Part shown: piece by piece, positions 37,221-49,870 of the stretch | Layout of the letters: the number at the start of each line of letters is the position of its first letter | Position numbering within the stretch: position 1 is the first letter of the stretch | From: Stercorarius parasiticus | Lineage: Eukaryota; Chordata; Aves; Charadriiformes; Stercorariidae | Length of the DNA: 64,000 bases | NCBI GenBank assembly: GCA_013396915.1 | Contig: VWZL01000298.1 | Location: 694,167 to 758,166, forward strand | Reading direction: 5' to 3' | Notes under the pieces: model-generated | Told to the model about the DNA's origin: nothing | Databases searched by the model: none | Seen by the model: the letters and a program-made list of their open reading frames with translations, nothing else | Position numbers and translations under genes: made by a program

Positions 37221-40200
37221 GAGAAGATGCCGATGATTAATTTCAAACTGTAAATGAAAAATACCACCGGATTTACAAAAGTGGTTTCCATGACAGGATT
37301 CACTGAATCTAACACTTTAACTTTCTCTTTCTTTCGATGCCACAGATGCTATTGCAGAACTTCTGTCCGTCATTAAAGACAGCGCTAGTGGTTGTGGCTC
37401 CATTATACTATTTTGACTGCTAGTAGGATTTGCTGATTTTTTCCGTTCACCGCCAAAATAAATTACCATGTTCATTAAACTGTCAGAGCAGAAACCATCC
37501 ACTTTTGACTAGTAGCTTGGGGCCCTCATCCAGAACGTGAGAGGGGGTTCAAGGCCAGGTGCTTCAAACAGCAGGTGAGAGCCCCTCTGAGGCGAGTGGG
37601 CATTTAAGTAGGTTACACAAAATGAAGCAGGGAGAAGAAGGTGGTGGAGGAAGACTCGCACTCAAGCAGCCTGAGGAGAAGAGATGCTTAGGAGGACCAT
37701 GGAACAGTTGGAAGATCCAGACCAGGCAACCTTCATCTGTTTATACAAAGGGAATGGAGTAAGATGAAGGGACCAACGGCACTGGCTCCCCCATCCTTGC
37801 ATACTAAAAACTTTGGTTTTAAGGTATTAGTCTAGATAGATCAGGCTTAAAATGATGTAAACTCAACCTCATTTTCAACAGCTGTTTCTTATTTCGTCTT
37901 CAGGTTCTTCAGACACATTACCAGTGTTTCAGTCTTTGACACCTAAATTGGATATAAAGAAGCTGTATTAAAAAAGCAACAATTCATCTGAGTTCTTTTC
38001 CACAGATCACAGTTACTAATGTTTCTTAAATGAAGCATTAGAGAACTTTGCCAGGGGTATGATATTTATAAACTTCTTTAGCCAATAAAGCTAGGATTGA
38101 GAAAGCTTTAAGTGTATAAATAGAAGTAGTAGTTGGAAGTCTTATTTTAGCATTAACATGTTTGAAATTAGATGATAGATAACATGCAGGGGAATATAAA
38201 CACAAAGCACTTCTGCTGCTGTGTGTATGTACGAAAGCACGGCCTCTCGCCGGCTGCAGCACACCCCAGCAGTGCAGCGGCAAAACGTGGCTGTAACAGG
38301 GGTCTGAAAATGCCAGATGGACTCCAGAAAACTGGTCTTAAAAAGGATTTAAGTAGCTTTTGGGGGAGGGGAAGTGCCTAGTGGACAATAACAGAGATTA
38401 CAGAGCTGCTCGGTATTGGACAAAGCATCAGCCAGCTCAGGTAGCATAACTTTACCTGCCAAAATCCAAACGTAGGATGCAGTGTGTGAGTAACAGACAA
38501 ACAATAATTGCATTCATACAGAAAATGTAAAACAGTGCTGTGGTTCTTCATGTAGGGAAAACAACCTTTTCTACAACCTCTTTCATGTTTCAGTTTGATG
38601 TCAATTGTTTTGAACAACAAAAGAGAAAGGAATCAAAATTTGGACTAAAGCCCACAGCATTTACTGAAATGTATCTGTAGGGAAGTACCAAAGATGCCAT
38701 ACGGAAAGGTTTTGTCTAAGCATTAACAAAGCTGCAATGAAAGAAACCGAAAAGAACAAACAAGAAGAAAAAAAGGTATCTTTTGATTCCCTTCAAAATT
38801 TTATTACCATGTGATGGGATTAAGATGTCCATATGACATATATATTATCTGTTTGAATGACAAAACCCCCCTTATTTGGTGATTTGGTTTGGAAGAGCAT
38901 AAAATATTATTGAGTGGTGATGCGCAAAATATATGAACAAGTAATTAAGTATTCACTTGTACAAGCTGGAATGGTGGTTATAAATTAAGTATTTGTGAAT
39001 TCCCATCTGTGTGTGTATTTACAGAAGCTTCCTGAACAGGGGAAATAATATTTTGTACATCCCACAAACAAGCTACCAAGATGTTTGTCTTCATGCAACC
39101 TCAGAGAACTGAACTGGGCTCTGATACAAAGCCAGTCTTTTCAAAAGAGTTACATCTGTTATATGGGGTCTGAATGTGAGATAATCTTCTGAACTTCCTT
39201 ACATTTTCCTGTTTGCGCTGTATTGCTTCCTTCATTACAGCAATGTGTATTTAGTGTTTAGTTTTATCCTCAATAGTTTTCCTCATCTGTTTAGGAAAAA
39301 AAATATTTGACAAGCATGGTAACAAAATCAGGATTATTTTTTCCTAACTGTAGCAATGAGACATAATTTAAAGAGATGTAAATAAGGCAAAGCTTTAGGG
39401 TGCCTAGTTGCTTTAGCTCTAACTCTTTCTACAGCCTCCTTTAGCGGGACATTCCTAATGCAGATGAAAGCAAGCAGCTTGCCTCAGGCCACACTTCTGA
39501 TTTGCCTTCATTTTACTCAGTTTGGCGAGTTTCAGATGTTGCATATATACATTTATGGCATACTAGTTTGCATACAGCATTAATGGGCGTTATTTTAGTC
39601 CATTGCCTATATTCAATCCACATTTACTCACTATCTCCATCATCAAGTCTATGTCTCACGCACTTCAGGTTCACAGGTTGCTTGAAGAAGACCCTGATGT
39701 GTTTCATTATGCAGCTTAAGTATATACTTCATACCCTTTCTCTCCTGAACAATGTAAAGAATTCCCAGAATTTCTGTACGTAAATGCAGCTAATGTGCAA
39801 ATAGTGGAAATCTCACACTCTCCCTCCACTGATGTCTAAAGACGATGGTGGTTTTGACTCCCTAAGCTCCTTTGCAAGGAAATGACAGCTCCGTTCCTTA
39901 AGATGCAGGGCAGTCTGTAGCACCACAGGCTCCATCAAATCAAGGTGTCCAGAAGGTCTGTTGTAGTGGCCGACTGCTGGGTGGCGATGTGAGGAACATA
40001 GCGCAAAGTCTTGTGACGTTCACCTTCAGTCCATGCTCAGTGTCTGGCCCTCAATTTGCTTGAAATGCTTCTTGCGTGTGTGCTAGGATCGTTACTCTTT
40101 AAGTGAGTAGTAAAGTGAACAGATTACTAAGAGCAATTTGTCTTTTTGTGCATTCAACAGATGTGCTTTCTCTTTTAAACAAGATTCTCTTTCTCCACAA

Positions 40201-41200
40201 CTTTAGAGGTAACATTTATCCCCCCACAATCAAAAGGAACTATATTTGGGCTCTCCACTGCTACAGATTTTTACTTTCATATGCCTGTTTTCATATTAAT
40301 GCATTTAGCTTCATCTCTGGTCCCTCTCTGTGTGTTATATTTTATTTTAAATCAGACCATATATTTCATTGCTATTAATGATGTTTTCCCCCGTAATTGC
40401 ATCACATATCGCAATGGCAATTCCATTTGATCAATATCCAGTTTATAATTGTTTTACAAAATATCTTCAACTGTTTCTGTTAAGATTCTTAAAGCGAAGA
40501 GTGTTTAAGAATTGCTTACTCAACAGGCCAAACACTAACTCAGTGTGAAGATATTATCTCATGTTTTAACACATTTTGATTTAACATTTACAATTACATC
40601 AAATTTTCAACAAACACTAAATTGAATACTAAAAGCTCACGTTCCCCATTTTGTGTGTTCCCCATTCATGTTTATTGTGGGCTTCACAGTTATTTATTTC
40701 CCTGGAACTTTTTCTTCAATTTGTGGTTATTTATTCTCTACAGTTTCTTCTCTTGCATTGACCTTCTAAACAGGCATACAAAACCAACATACATAAAATG
40801 ACTTGTGTTTCACAGAACAGGATACATGGTGGTCCTTGTAATTATTCAACATGTCAGAATCTTTTAGTAGAAGAATACAATTAACACTATGTTCCTTAAA
40901 TCTGTCTTTTTAGCAAATTTGTGTTCATCAAAACCCTTTTTAAACTCTGTGATTAGGGATACAAGGTATTTGGTATCTTCAGTGTGGCCTCAGTGTCTTT
41001 TTAAAGCTTATACTGTCTTCCAGACTATTTCTCTCAAGCACCTTTTATGCCTTCATCTACACTACTACTCATTAGTTCTTTGCTTTAAGTGCTTTGGTTT
41101 ATTTCTCCAGCTAGGATATAGATTTTAGTGTTAGGAAAATTGTGCCCATTGCATTCATTCACTGATGGAGATCTGCTTCAGAAATCACATGGTGTTGCTG
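37221..41200. other. Unassigned sequence
   Basis: No gene is recognised. At 39455-39515 'gcagatgaaagcaagcagct' and 'tgcctcaggccacactt' weakly suggest another antisense MIR-like piece, below what I would annotate. 40100-41130 leans towards T on the + strand. Confidence 0.4.
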
Positions 41201-42695
41201 AGTCACAGAATCTCAGAACAGTTGAGGCAGGAAGGGACCTCACTTCATCCAACATCCCGCCCTCTGCCCCCCTTCCCGTTCAAAGCGGGGCAACTAGAAC
41301 AGGTTATTCAGGACTGTGTTCAGTTGGCTTTGGAGTATCTTGAAATACAACAACTCACAACCTCTTTGGAAAATCTCTTCCAGGGTTCAACCACCTTTAA
41401 AAGAAGATTTTCTTGTGTTCAGATGGAGTTTCCTGTATTTCATCTTGTCCCATTGCTTCTTGTCCTTTCACTGGGCACCATTGAGGAGACTCTGGCTCCA
41501 TATTCTTTAGTCACACTTATCAGGTATTTATACACATTGATATGATCCCCCTGAGCCTTCCTTTCCCCAGGCTGAACAGCCTCAGCTCTCTCAGCTTCTC
41601 ATTCTATGTCACATGCTCCAATCCCTTAGTCATCTTTGTAGCCCTTCACCACACTAACTCCTGTATGTCCATGTCTTTCTGTACTGGGGAGCCTGGGACT
41701 GGACACAGCATTCCAGATGACATGTTCTCACTGGTGCTCAGTAAAGGGGAGCAATCAGCCCTCTTGACCTGCTGACAATGCTCTTCTTCATGCATCCCAG
41801 GATGCTGCTGGCTGCCTTTGTTGCAAGAGCGCTTTGCTGACTCGTGGTCAATTTGTCCACCAGCATCCCCAGGTCCTTCTCTGAAAAGCTGCTTTCCAGG
41901 CAGTCAGCCCCCAGCGTGTGCTAGTGCATGGGGTTATCCTTCCCCGGGGGCAGGACTTTGCATTTCCCTTTGCTAAACTTCATGAGGTTCCTGTTGTCCC
42001 AGTTCTCCAGTCCGTGAAGATCCCCCTGGTGTATAAGCTACTCCCCTCAGTTTTGTATCATCTGCCAACTTGCTGAACGCGCACTCTGTTCAATCATGCA
42101 GGTCATTAACAAAGAACATTAATGAACACTACTGGCCCCAAGAATGAACCCTGGAGTACACCACACACTACTGACTGGCCTTGAGATGGACTCTGTTCCA
42201 CAGATCACAACCCTTTTGAGACTAGCAGTTCAGCCAATTTTCAATCCGCTTCAGTGTTCCATTTAGCTAGCCCATACTTCCATTATCTTGCCTGTGAGGA
42301 GGTTATGGGAGACAACATCAAACACTTACTAAAGTCAAGACAAGCCACATCCACTGCTCCCCTCATTCACCAAGCTAGTCATCTCATCATGGAAGGCTGT
42401 CAGGTCAGTTAAACATGATTTCCCCTCCATAAATCCCTGCTGACTACTCCAAATAACCTTCTTGTCCTTCATGTGTTTGGAAATGCTTTCCAGGATTATT
42501 TGCTCCATCACCTTCCCAGGGACTGAAGTGAGACTGACTGACTGACTTGTAGCTCCCTGGATTCTCCAACTTGCCCTTCTTGAAGACAAGAGTGACATTT
42601 GCTTTCTTCCTTTTCTCAGGAACCTCTCCCAATTGTCATGACCTTTCCAAGATTATTAAGAGTGGCCTTGCAATGACATCAGGTCAATGAGTTCT
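41201..42695 (-). mobile_element. Longest CR1 copy in the window, about 1.5 kb
   Basis: The antisense CR1 starts at 'agtcacagaatctcagaac' and continues through the 3' UTR and C-terminal ORF2. It then goes into the reverse-transcriptase region near 42300-42600. Minus-strand frames there read 'VSLTSVPGKVMEQIILE', 'HMKDKKVIWSSQQGF' and 'GKSCLTDLTAF.DEMTSLV', a stretch typical of the CR1 finger/palm region. DNA-level matches include 'gtatcatctgccaacttgct' near 42055 and 'aagtcaagacaagccacatc' near 42335. Many frameshifts and indels show age. The 5' end is lost near 42690 and the strand-transfer and endonuclease domains are absent. Confidence 0.95.
42335..42632 (-). pseudogene. CR1 reverse-transcriptase fragment, frameshifted
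   Basis: Two overlapping minus-strand frames share one CR1 stretch. One reads 'SLTSVPGKVMEQ...GKSCLTDLTAF'. The other carries 'VTLVFKKGKLENPGSYK', which sits just upstream in the normal protein, so a frameshift near 42530 separates them. The first frame ends close to 'SGCGLS', before the region that would hold the catalytic aspartates. It is a decayed part of the 41201-42695 element. Confidence 0.88.
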
Positions 42696-45600
42696 TTTTC
42701 TGGCCTACCACTTGGTGATCCATCTACATAAATAATTTTGTGTTTGCTGCATGTTTTCTCTTGCTGAGGTATCTTTTCAGCTTCCATCTTGGTTTGTGGA
42801 TTATTTTTTTTTTCTCTTGATTTTTTTTCTTGATTATTTTGTTAGAAACATGAATTATAGTAAGAGACAAAAGTTTACTATTCAATAACATGAAATTCAC
42901 CACTAAATGGTCAGTCATTCCTCCTGTCTAAATGGAAGTCTAGTGATTTTTATTTTAATCTGTGTTTCATTCTCCATAAAGGAGTGGCATGGGATATACA
43001 GGAAAAAATAAAACCAAGATACTGACACAGATTAATAAAGATAGCCTTAATTCATTGCCTTCATTCCCGTACTTGATATAAGCATAAAGTAATATTAATA
43101 TGAATTTGTTTGCCAAGAGTGTTATTTATGGCAATACTAACTTGACAATATGGTGGGATATGGGGGTGAGGGTGTGTCAGCTTTCTGTTTAATCAGGAAC
43201 TTCTTAGATATGAGTGGTACTTTGATCAGCTATAAAATAATCATTGCTTCGGCATGATAGTGTCACTACAGCATCTTCTGCCTGGAAGCTTTTATTACAA
43301 GTATTTATACTCAGCAGCATTAAGTTTTATTTAAAAAGCTTCCAAAGCCTGGCCTTACTGTGACCATGACTAATCTAGTGCATCACATTTGCAGGGTGCT
43401 GATAAAAATTAAAAAATGTTTTAGGCAAAAAGGAATGCTGGACAAAAATTAAATGCAGCTAAATACAGAGCTAAATGTATGCCAGCATTGATGGACACAA
43501 GCTTTACAGAAATTATGCCCTGTCAGAGTACATATAAGTCAGTTTTGCTGCAACTATCACCATAAGCTAATTAATTACAAATACTCATAAATCTTCCAGC
43601 AGTCAAAATCTCAAGAATGACCTCAAGAAAGGAATACAGGGTCTGTACAATGCAGAGAATTAATGAGTAAAATGTGACAAAATATCAGTTTGAAGTCATA
43701 AGGCTTTGACATACAAAGAAGGTGCCATGGTGTAATGAATTGCCCGGTGTCAGCTCCTGTGAGGTAACTGTCCATATACATATTCTTCCTCTCCTGCAAA
43801 TGCAATATAATCATAGGTAGTTTTTCTCTAACTTAAAGAAGGATGGGCTACTTCACTTTTACTCAAGGTAAGAGAATGCGTACAGAGAATTCAACATGGC
43901 AATTTACTATCTCCCAATAATTTGTTCATATTTCCTACGTAGCTGTAAGGGTTCAAATGCAAATGTGCTATTAGGATTACCTAATCTAAAACCCCGCAGA
44001 GCACTAGCCAGCAAGTTTCACTCAGTAATTTCTAGAGTGATCTCAACAAATTTTTGATCTAGATTACATATCTAGAAAGACATCCCACCATAACATGCCC
44101 CACTTAAAGACAATTAATTTGAAACACGCCCTAACATGTCATTGATTGTCCATTAAAAACTTACGTAGTTTGCTGAATTGGACCTCAAAACTGCAGGGGA
44201 TGAAGAATAATAACATTTCCTCATAAGCTATTTCAAAGGTTAGTTCACTTAATTTCTGCTTTGAGTGCTTCTGGTATCATCTTCCAGGTACAATCCATCC
44301 TCTTCTCCGGCTCCTTTATAAGTACCGGAATTGCCACAATCAGGCAGATTAAAAATCCATCTAGCCCCATGACAGAAGGTCAAAATAGTTGCTCAGGGAG
44401 ACAGCAACAGAAAGAGATCAAGTGTAGAGCAATCTTTCACAGGAATATTCTCTGTATTTCTAGGTAAACCCTGCATCAGAGTCTTTTTTTGGGCTACTGT
44501 ATTTAAAATCACCATGGACCTATCCTTCTTAAGTTTGTCCAGCCCCTTTTATTTAACTCCCTCATCCTCCCTGCCAAACACTCCATTATTGCTACAGCTA
44601 ATGAAGAAAGCTCAGCAGTCGTGGAGCTAGACTTTTTACCACGCGACCCAGTAAGTTAGTTGGATAGCACTCATATAAATGGGGAACGAATGGGTGCTCT
44701 ATCCTCATTCTGCTCCAGCACCTAGAACTGGGCTAACAGTTGCTCCAATGCAAATATGAGAACAACAAACAACAGGCCACAGATCAGTTCTTAAAAACGC
44801 AGTATTTTAGTACTTTGGATGCTGAGAATAGATGCTTTCCTTCATTTATAGACAAGCAAAATCAAAAGGGCATAGAAATGAGCTTTTCAACAGACTAACT
44901 GGAAGGAGCAAGTAAGGGCCCCTTTGGGGAGTGGTAACTAAGTAACTAACTAAATAGGTTGCAATTCAAGAAGATGAGAGAGATGGAGAAGGTCCCCAGG
45001 GTGCTGGGAGACTGATTACCGATGCATACATATGAGAGGAGCAGAAACCCAGAAGAAAGCAAGAGATGTCAAGGGCATACCTATGTGAGCAAGACACGCA
45101 GGGTTATTTGAAGCAAAATTTCTGGAAAGCCAGGCAGATTTTGATTTTTGAACAAAGAAGCTGCCTCATGGTGATTTTTTTCTACTATTTCCTAGAAAAC
45201 AGGATGCTGCATACAGTCTTTTAAATTACCAGGATTGTCACTATTGGACTATTCTCCACTTCTCTTCCTAATGCACAAAGGCTCTAAATATTGGCTAACC
45301 ACACCTATCAAAGGCAACGAATTTGTTCTTTATGTACAAAACGGAAAAATTTACCTTCCAAGCTTTTATAGAGCTATTATCACAGTAATATTTGCATATT
45401 TTACAGCATAATAAAAGAGATATTTTTGTCATGAGGTTCCAAAGTGTGATGTGACATATGAGATTTATATGGGGATGCTAAACCCTGAAGGGTCACTGTT
45501 TGAGTTTTATTAAAAAATGAACCATGATTCAGTTTTTCCAGGGCACTGTCTAAAAATCAATGACAAAACTTCTCCTGTAAAGTAAGACAAGATCATGAAA

Positions 45601-47419
45601 ATATGACTATATATTGACATTTTCAACTGTGATATAATAACTTCCTGTTGTAGTATTTAATTCTATGCCTTTTAAAAAAGCGTCGTATTACCCACTTTCA
45701 GGAAAAGTTGGCCCCAGTCTGGATACCTTTGGGCATTTCATCCAAAACGGTTCACTCTGTCTAAAAATGATTGATAATATGATTTGCTTTTCCCTCAAAC
45801 ACAATTTTCTTTGGAAAGTGACAACCATGCTGTGTCTGAGACAGATATGGAAAAGTACTCACCCTCTTCCCAGAGAAAATAAGGACGAATGTAAGCCCAC
45901 CTTACCTACTCTCTTTCGGGACTAAAACTCAACAGAAATTCTTGTTTTGCCTTTTCTTTTCAAGTTGAAAACCACCCAGTTTCAAGCAAGTAGTGTCATA
46001 TTTATATTTAAGAAACAAAAACAATGTGGAAGTGCCAAAAAACTTTAGTTTCAAGTGCTTTTGCGTTACAGTAGGTCCAGAGTTCTACTACTAGAACAGC
46101 ACAGTATCATTTCAAAAGTTGTGGGATTTTTCCCCCTCCATTACTTCTGCTGAGAAGCAGTTCCAAAATAACACTCCAACAGTCAGAATCCTGATTCTGA
46201 ACTCACAGCTTAAATTTAATTATGGTCACTTCACAGATATTTGATATTCTGGCAGCGTGGTCCCTTAGCTAAACAGCTCTTTTCTCCCCCTCATGTTTTC
46301 CTCCACTGCTTACACATGTATGCCATTGGGGCTAGTAAGGTAGGTAGAACACCAGTACTAGGGTAGAATCCATCAGTGCCTGTACTTCTGATCAATATCA
46401 ATTAATATTTTATTTAATGGTCACGACACAAGCAGCATGAACTGCGTTCATGTCACATATTTGGGAAGCATCATCAATGCATACCAGGACTGGAATATCA
46501 TATAGACTTCAGTTTTTAAGGAATGGAAAAATACACATTGAATGAAATGTAACCACTTAAAATGCAAGATGCTGTGCTTAAAGACTAATAGCACAAACTT
46601 TTGCCCTGAGTTGCGTACTTGTGGTCGGAAAGAAGTTTTTGCACATATCGATCACACATGAACCCAGAAAACATTGGGAAAGGCACTGCAGAGATACTGA
46701 ACATCTCTGACATTCTGAAGGGGCACTCAAACACTTCAAGTCTGAAGGGAGTGCAGAGAAGGACTGGGAGAAAAGGTAATGAAGAACCCATTTTCAGAGA
46801 CATTTATTTGTTTAACCTCAATCTGTGTTTTATTTTCTAGCTCCCCATGCAATTACAGTATTGCAGTAAAGTATTAAATACTTTAAATCTACTGAAAATC
46901 GAATGGAAAGATATTGGATGAGGATGTTGTGATTTAATTTTAGTTCTTCTACCCACTACAGTGCTTTTATTTTCCTGATTTTCTTCTTCCTCTGTACTTT
47001 TGCCCAGTGTGGAAATTAGCATGAATCTCCATGTCAGTCTTCCCCTGCTGTGCCAGCAATTTCTAAACATCAGGTTGAACTGCATAAGCAAACCTATCTC
47101 GTGCTCCACACTGCTGCAGCCAGGCTGCTTCCAAGATGTGAAGTAATTTATATACAGCTATGCCACATTTTAAACAGCACTGTAAATATGAGAACAGTTT
47201 AAAGCTTTTATTTTTAAACTCCTCTTAGTTGGGCAGAAGAACAGCACTCCAACAGTTAAGGGGAGTCCATTTTCAGAGATTCCTCTTCTCATAAAAACTT
47301 CTCAATGACTGTGACCGAGCCATCATAACCACAATCTTACCTCCAAAACCAGCCTTTAGAATCTGATTTTGTTGCTTTCACATACTGCTGCTTTTCCTCT
47401 CAAAAGCTCGGAGAGATTT
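42696..47419. other. Unassigned AT-rich sequence
   Basis: No gene is recognised. 43290-43650 has clustered AT words, including TAATTAATTA at 43568-43577, and could be a regulatory element, but nothing in the sequence proves it. Around 44840-44890 there is a faint antisense MIR-like pattern ('atttatagacaagcaaaatc'). Open frames carry no motifs. Confidence 0.4.
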
Positions 47420-48038
47420 CTCTGTGTCCTTGTGGCGATGCAGGCTAACCACATCTTGTGCTGTATTGGGACAAGTGTAGTCCGCCAGTCAAATGAAGTG
47501 GGTTTTCTCCTTTATTTTGTACTTATGAGACCACATCTGATGTACTGTGTTCAGTTTAGGGCTTCCCAGTAAAATAAGGACATGGACACACTGGAATGAG
47601 CCCACTGGAGGGCTGCCAAGATGACTAGGAGGCTGGAACATATGACACATAAGGAGGTGATGGAGCCCTGTTTGTTCAGCCTGTACAAGGGAAGTCTAAT
47701 GGGGGCTCTTCTGCTGTTAAAAGATGACAGGGACATTTTCTTCTCGGTACACAGTGCATAAAGGAAGAGGCAATAGTTTTAAGTGGCAACAACAGAAATT
47801 TTGAATCTTAGAAAAAAAGGCTTTCACTGGGAGAGTGTCCAAACACTGCAACAGGTTGCCCATGCAAGTTGTGGAATCTCCATCTTTGAAGATATCAGAA
47901 CTTGACTGGACAAGGCCCTGAGAAACCTGATCTAGCTTCCAAGTTATATCTAACTTCAAAGTTGGCCCTGCTTTGAGCAGAGTACAGACCAGATGACATC
48001 CAGAGGTCACTTCCAATCTAAGTTAGTCTGTGGTTCTA
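47420..48038 (+). mobile_element. CR1 LINE fragment, sense orientation, diverged
   Basis: The + strand reads CR1 from the 'ANHILCCIGTSVVRQSNEVG' and 'RPHLMYCVQFRASQ' coding segment. It continues to the 3' terminus 'ggtcacttccaatctaagtt', ending 'ctgtggttct' near 48038. Between these lie 'aggctgccaagatgactagg', 'tgtttgttcagcctgtacaa' and 'gcaacaggttgcccatgc', in the usual CR1 order. Frameshifts are frequent. This is one of only two sense-oriented copies in the window. Confidence 0.92.
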
Positions 48039-48364
48039 ACATAATCTGAGTTTGCAATTTTACCTTGCCTTTGTAATCCTTCGGAAATGCATGAAAGAGT
48101 CTATCGGTGTTTGTTCTTAAAGATGATGACGGGATTCTTCCTTACTAGCATCTTACCTTTTTCCTTTTGGGGAACAGTTGGTTTTTTTTCAGGCTTACTC
48201 TTGTGACTCCTGTGTGTTAAAAAGGAAACTTTACTCATGTTGACCTGCCTCTCCCTGGTGTTAGTATTAATCTTCAGCCCTTTTCTTCCAGATTCTAGGT
48301 CACTCTGTAAGATACCATCTGAGGGTGACAGAGGATGCCAAGTTGCCTCCACAGAAGAGACAAC
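48039..48364. other. Unassigned spacer between two sense CR1 copies
   Basis: No family is recognised. Part of 48290-48364 ('ctgagggtgacagaggatgc', 'caagttgcctcc') may be a decayed upstream part of the next CR1. Confidence 0.4.
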
Positions 48365-48560
48365 AGCATGCTCTCACCACAAACAAAACAAGCAGCATAC
48401 TGGGCTGCATTAGTTACATCAGGTGGTGAGAAGATAACGGTAAGTTGTTATTCCCCTTTAGTTGTTGCTAGAGAGGCCATACTTGGAATATACTGTTGTG
48501 CTTCACCCACTCCTTGGCTCAGAATGGATGATGAGAAACTTGAGAGTCCAACAAAGTGAT
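48365..48560 (+). mobile_element. Older sense CR1, 5' half, split by an insertion
   Basis: 'gcagcatactgggctgcatt', 'gttattcccctttag', 'gaggccatacttggaatata' and 'gagagtccaacaaag' follow sense CR1 ORF2 between 'ILGCI' and 'LERVQR'. The element then stops at 48560, where a younger antisense CR1 begins. It resumes at about 48736. Confidence 0.85.
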
Positions 48561-48735
48561 ATAGAATCATGGAATCATAGAATGGCTTGGGTTGGAAGCG
48601 ACCTTAAAGATCACCTAGTTCCAAACCCCCTACCCTGGGCAGGGACACCTCCCACTAGACCAGGTTGCTCAACATACCATCCAGCCTGGCCTTAAACACT
48701 TCCAGGGAAGGGGCATCCACAGCTTCTCTGGGCAA
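48561..48735 (-). mobile_element. Younger CR1 3' tail inserted into an older CR1
   Basis: The antisense CR1 tail is well preserved: 'atagaatcatggaatcatag', 'aatggcttgggttggaagcg', 'gggcagggacacctcccact', 'agaccaggttgctcaacat'. It ends after 'cttctctgggcaa'. The length is about 175 bp. It sits between the two halves of a sense-oriented, more diverged CR1, so it is the later insertion. No clear target-site duplication is seen. Confidence 0.93.
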
Positions 48736-49144
48736 GAGAAGATGGAAAGGAGACACGGGCACAGCTCCTCACATATGTGGGGAGAAATCTGTTTGGTTTG
48801 CTGAAGAAAAAAATATGGTGTAAGCTAATAGTGGCCTGCAACTATTTGAAGGGGAAATACAGAGATGACGTACTTTGCTTGGTAGTTGCAGATAGTTTTG
48901 CAAAGGGCAATAGCAGCAATGCGCAGTGTGAGAAGTTCCAACTGGACATTAGGAAAAACCTCTTCACTAAGAGGGTAGTGCAGTACCGGGACAGAGTGAG
49001 TAACTCCATCCTTGGAGGTTTTCGAGACTCAGAAAAAGCCATTGCTGACTTGATCAGCTGTTGAAAAGTCCTCCTTCCATTAGGCAGGGGACTGGGTCAT
49101 TTTCAGAGGTCCCTCCAACCAACTTGTTTATTTCTGTAATTCAC
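48736..49144 (+). mobile_element. Older sense CR1, 3' half, after the insertion
   Basis: Sense CR1 resumes with 'cctcacatatgtggggagaa' and encodes, with breaks, 'NLFGLLKKKI', 'VACNYLKGKYRDD', 'KFQLDIRKNLFTKRVV' and 'ILGGFRDSEK'. It reaches a decayed 3' UTR ('cattttcagaggtccctcca') and the terminus 'tttctgtaattcacag' near 49144. It joins in order with 48365-48560. The 48777-49064 frame is the longest readable part. Confidence 0.9.
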
Positions 49145-49788
49145 AGTCCCCTATATTACATTGTTATCTCTCCTGTTGTGTTCCCTGCCTATCTCTATTT
49201 CCCTCAATTTTTGGAGAGGTAACTCCTGTTCTTTACAGAAAAGAAGTCTTCTATTTCTGTCTGTTCTTTGCCCATTCTTTTCAGTGATTTAAACATTTTT
49301 CAGCTCTGCTCCTCCTCCACATCTTCCTCCATTTTGACCTGTTGTCATATGGGTTTTTGGGTCATCCAATTCATTCAAGCATCTCTTCTCTAAGTCATCT
49401 CATTTAATAGGTGTCTATAAATTTCAAGTGCCTGCACAGCCTCCTCTGTCCCTTCCTTTGCCTTCTATTTTCATATCGCTTTTTCACCAAACCTCCAGCT
49501 GCAGCGCTAATCCTCAGATCTTTTCTTCTGTCTGGCAACACTTCATCAGTAGGTAATTTCCATCAGGTACCTATTCAAGATTAGAAAATATCCTACAGCT
49601 TCTGCATCAAGTACTTTTCATGCCTGTTCCATTTTTAGTCAGATTTTATGCATTAAAGAAACTGTATTTCTCTGTCCCTTGCCTGTTTTTAATAGGCTGT
49701 GGAGGTTTTTTTTGGATGTGTTATATTGAGTCAACAACAATCTGCGCGGACATGAAAATATATAGTAACTTATGAAGACTCTCTAGTT
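49145..49788. other. Pyrimidine-rich unassigned block
   Basis: The + strand is T- and C-rich. In three 60-base lines counted by hand (starting 49261, 49321, 49441), T made up 24-26 of 60 and A only 8-11. No gene or repeat family is recognised. It follows directly on the 3' end of the sense CR1. Confidence 0.5.
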
Positions 49789-49870
49789 TGTGAAAGATGA
49801 TTTTGCCTGACCTTTTAAAGACATGTGGCGTTTAAATTAGTTCTGTGAGTAAGAGATCAATTCAGATCAA
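49789..49870 (+). repeat. Copy A of a diverged 80-bp direct duplication
   Basis: It shares 'ctgacctttt', 'tttaaattagttctgt' and 'caattcagat' in the same order and spacing with 51401-51480. About three quarters of positions agree by eye. The flanks do not obviously match. It may be an old interspersed repeat or a local duplication. Confidence 0.75.

Noticed and set aside
39455..39515. Faint antisense MIR-like words
   Set aside because: Only two short blocks match, which is too little to separate from chance.
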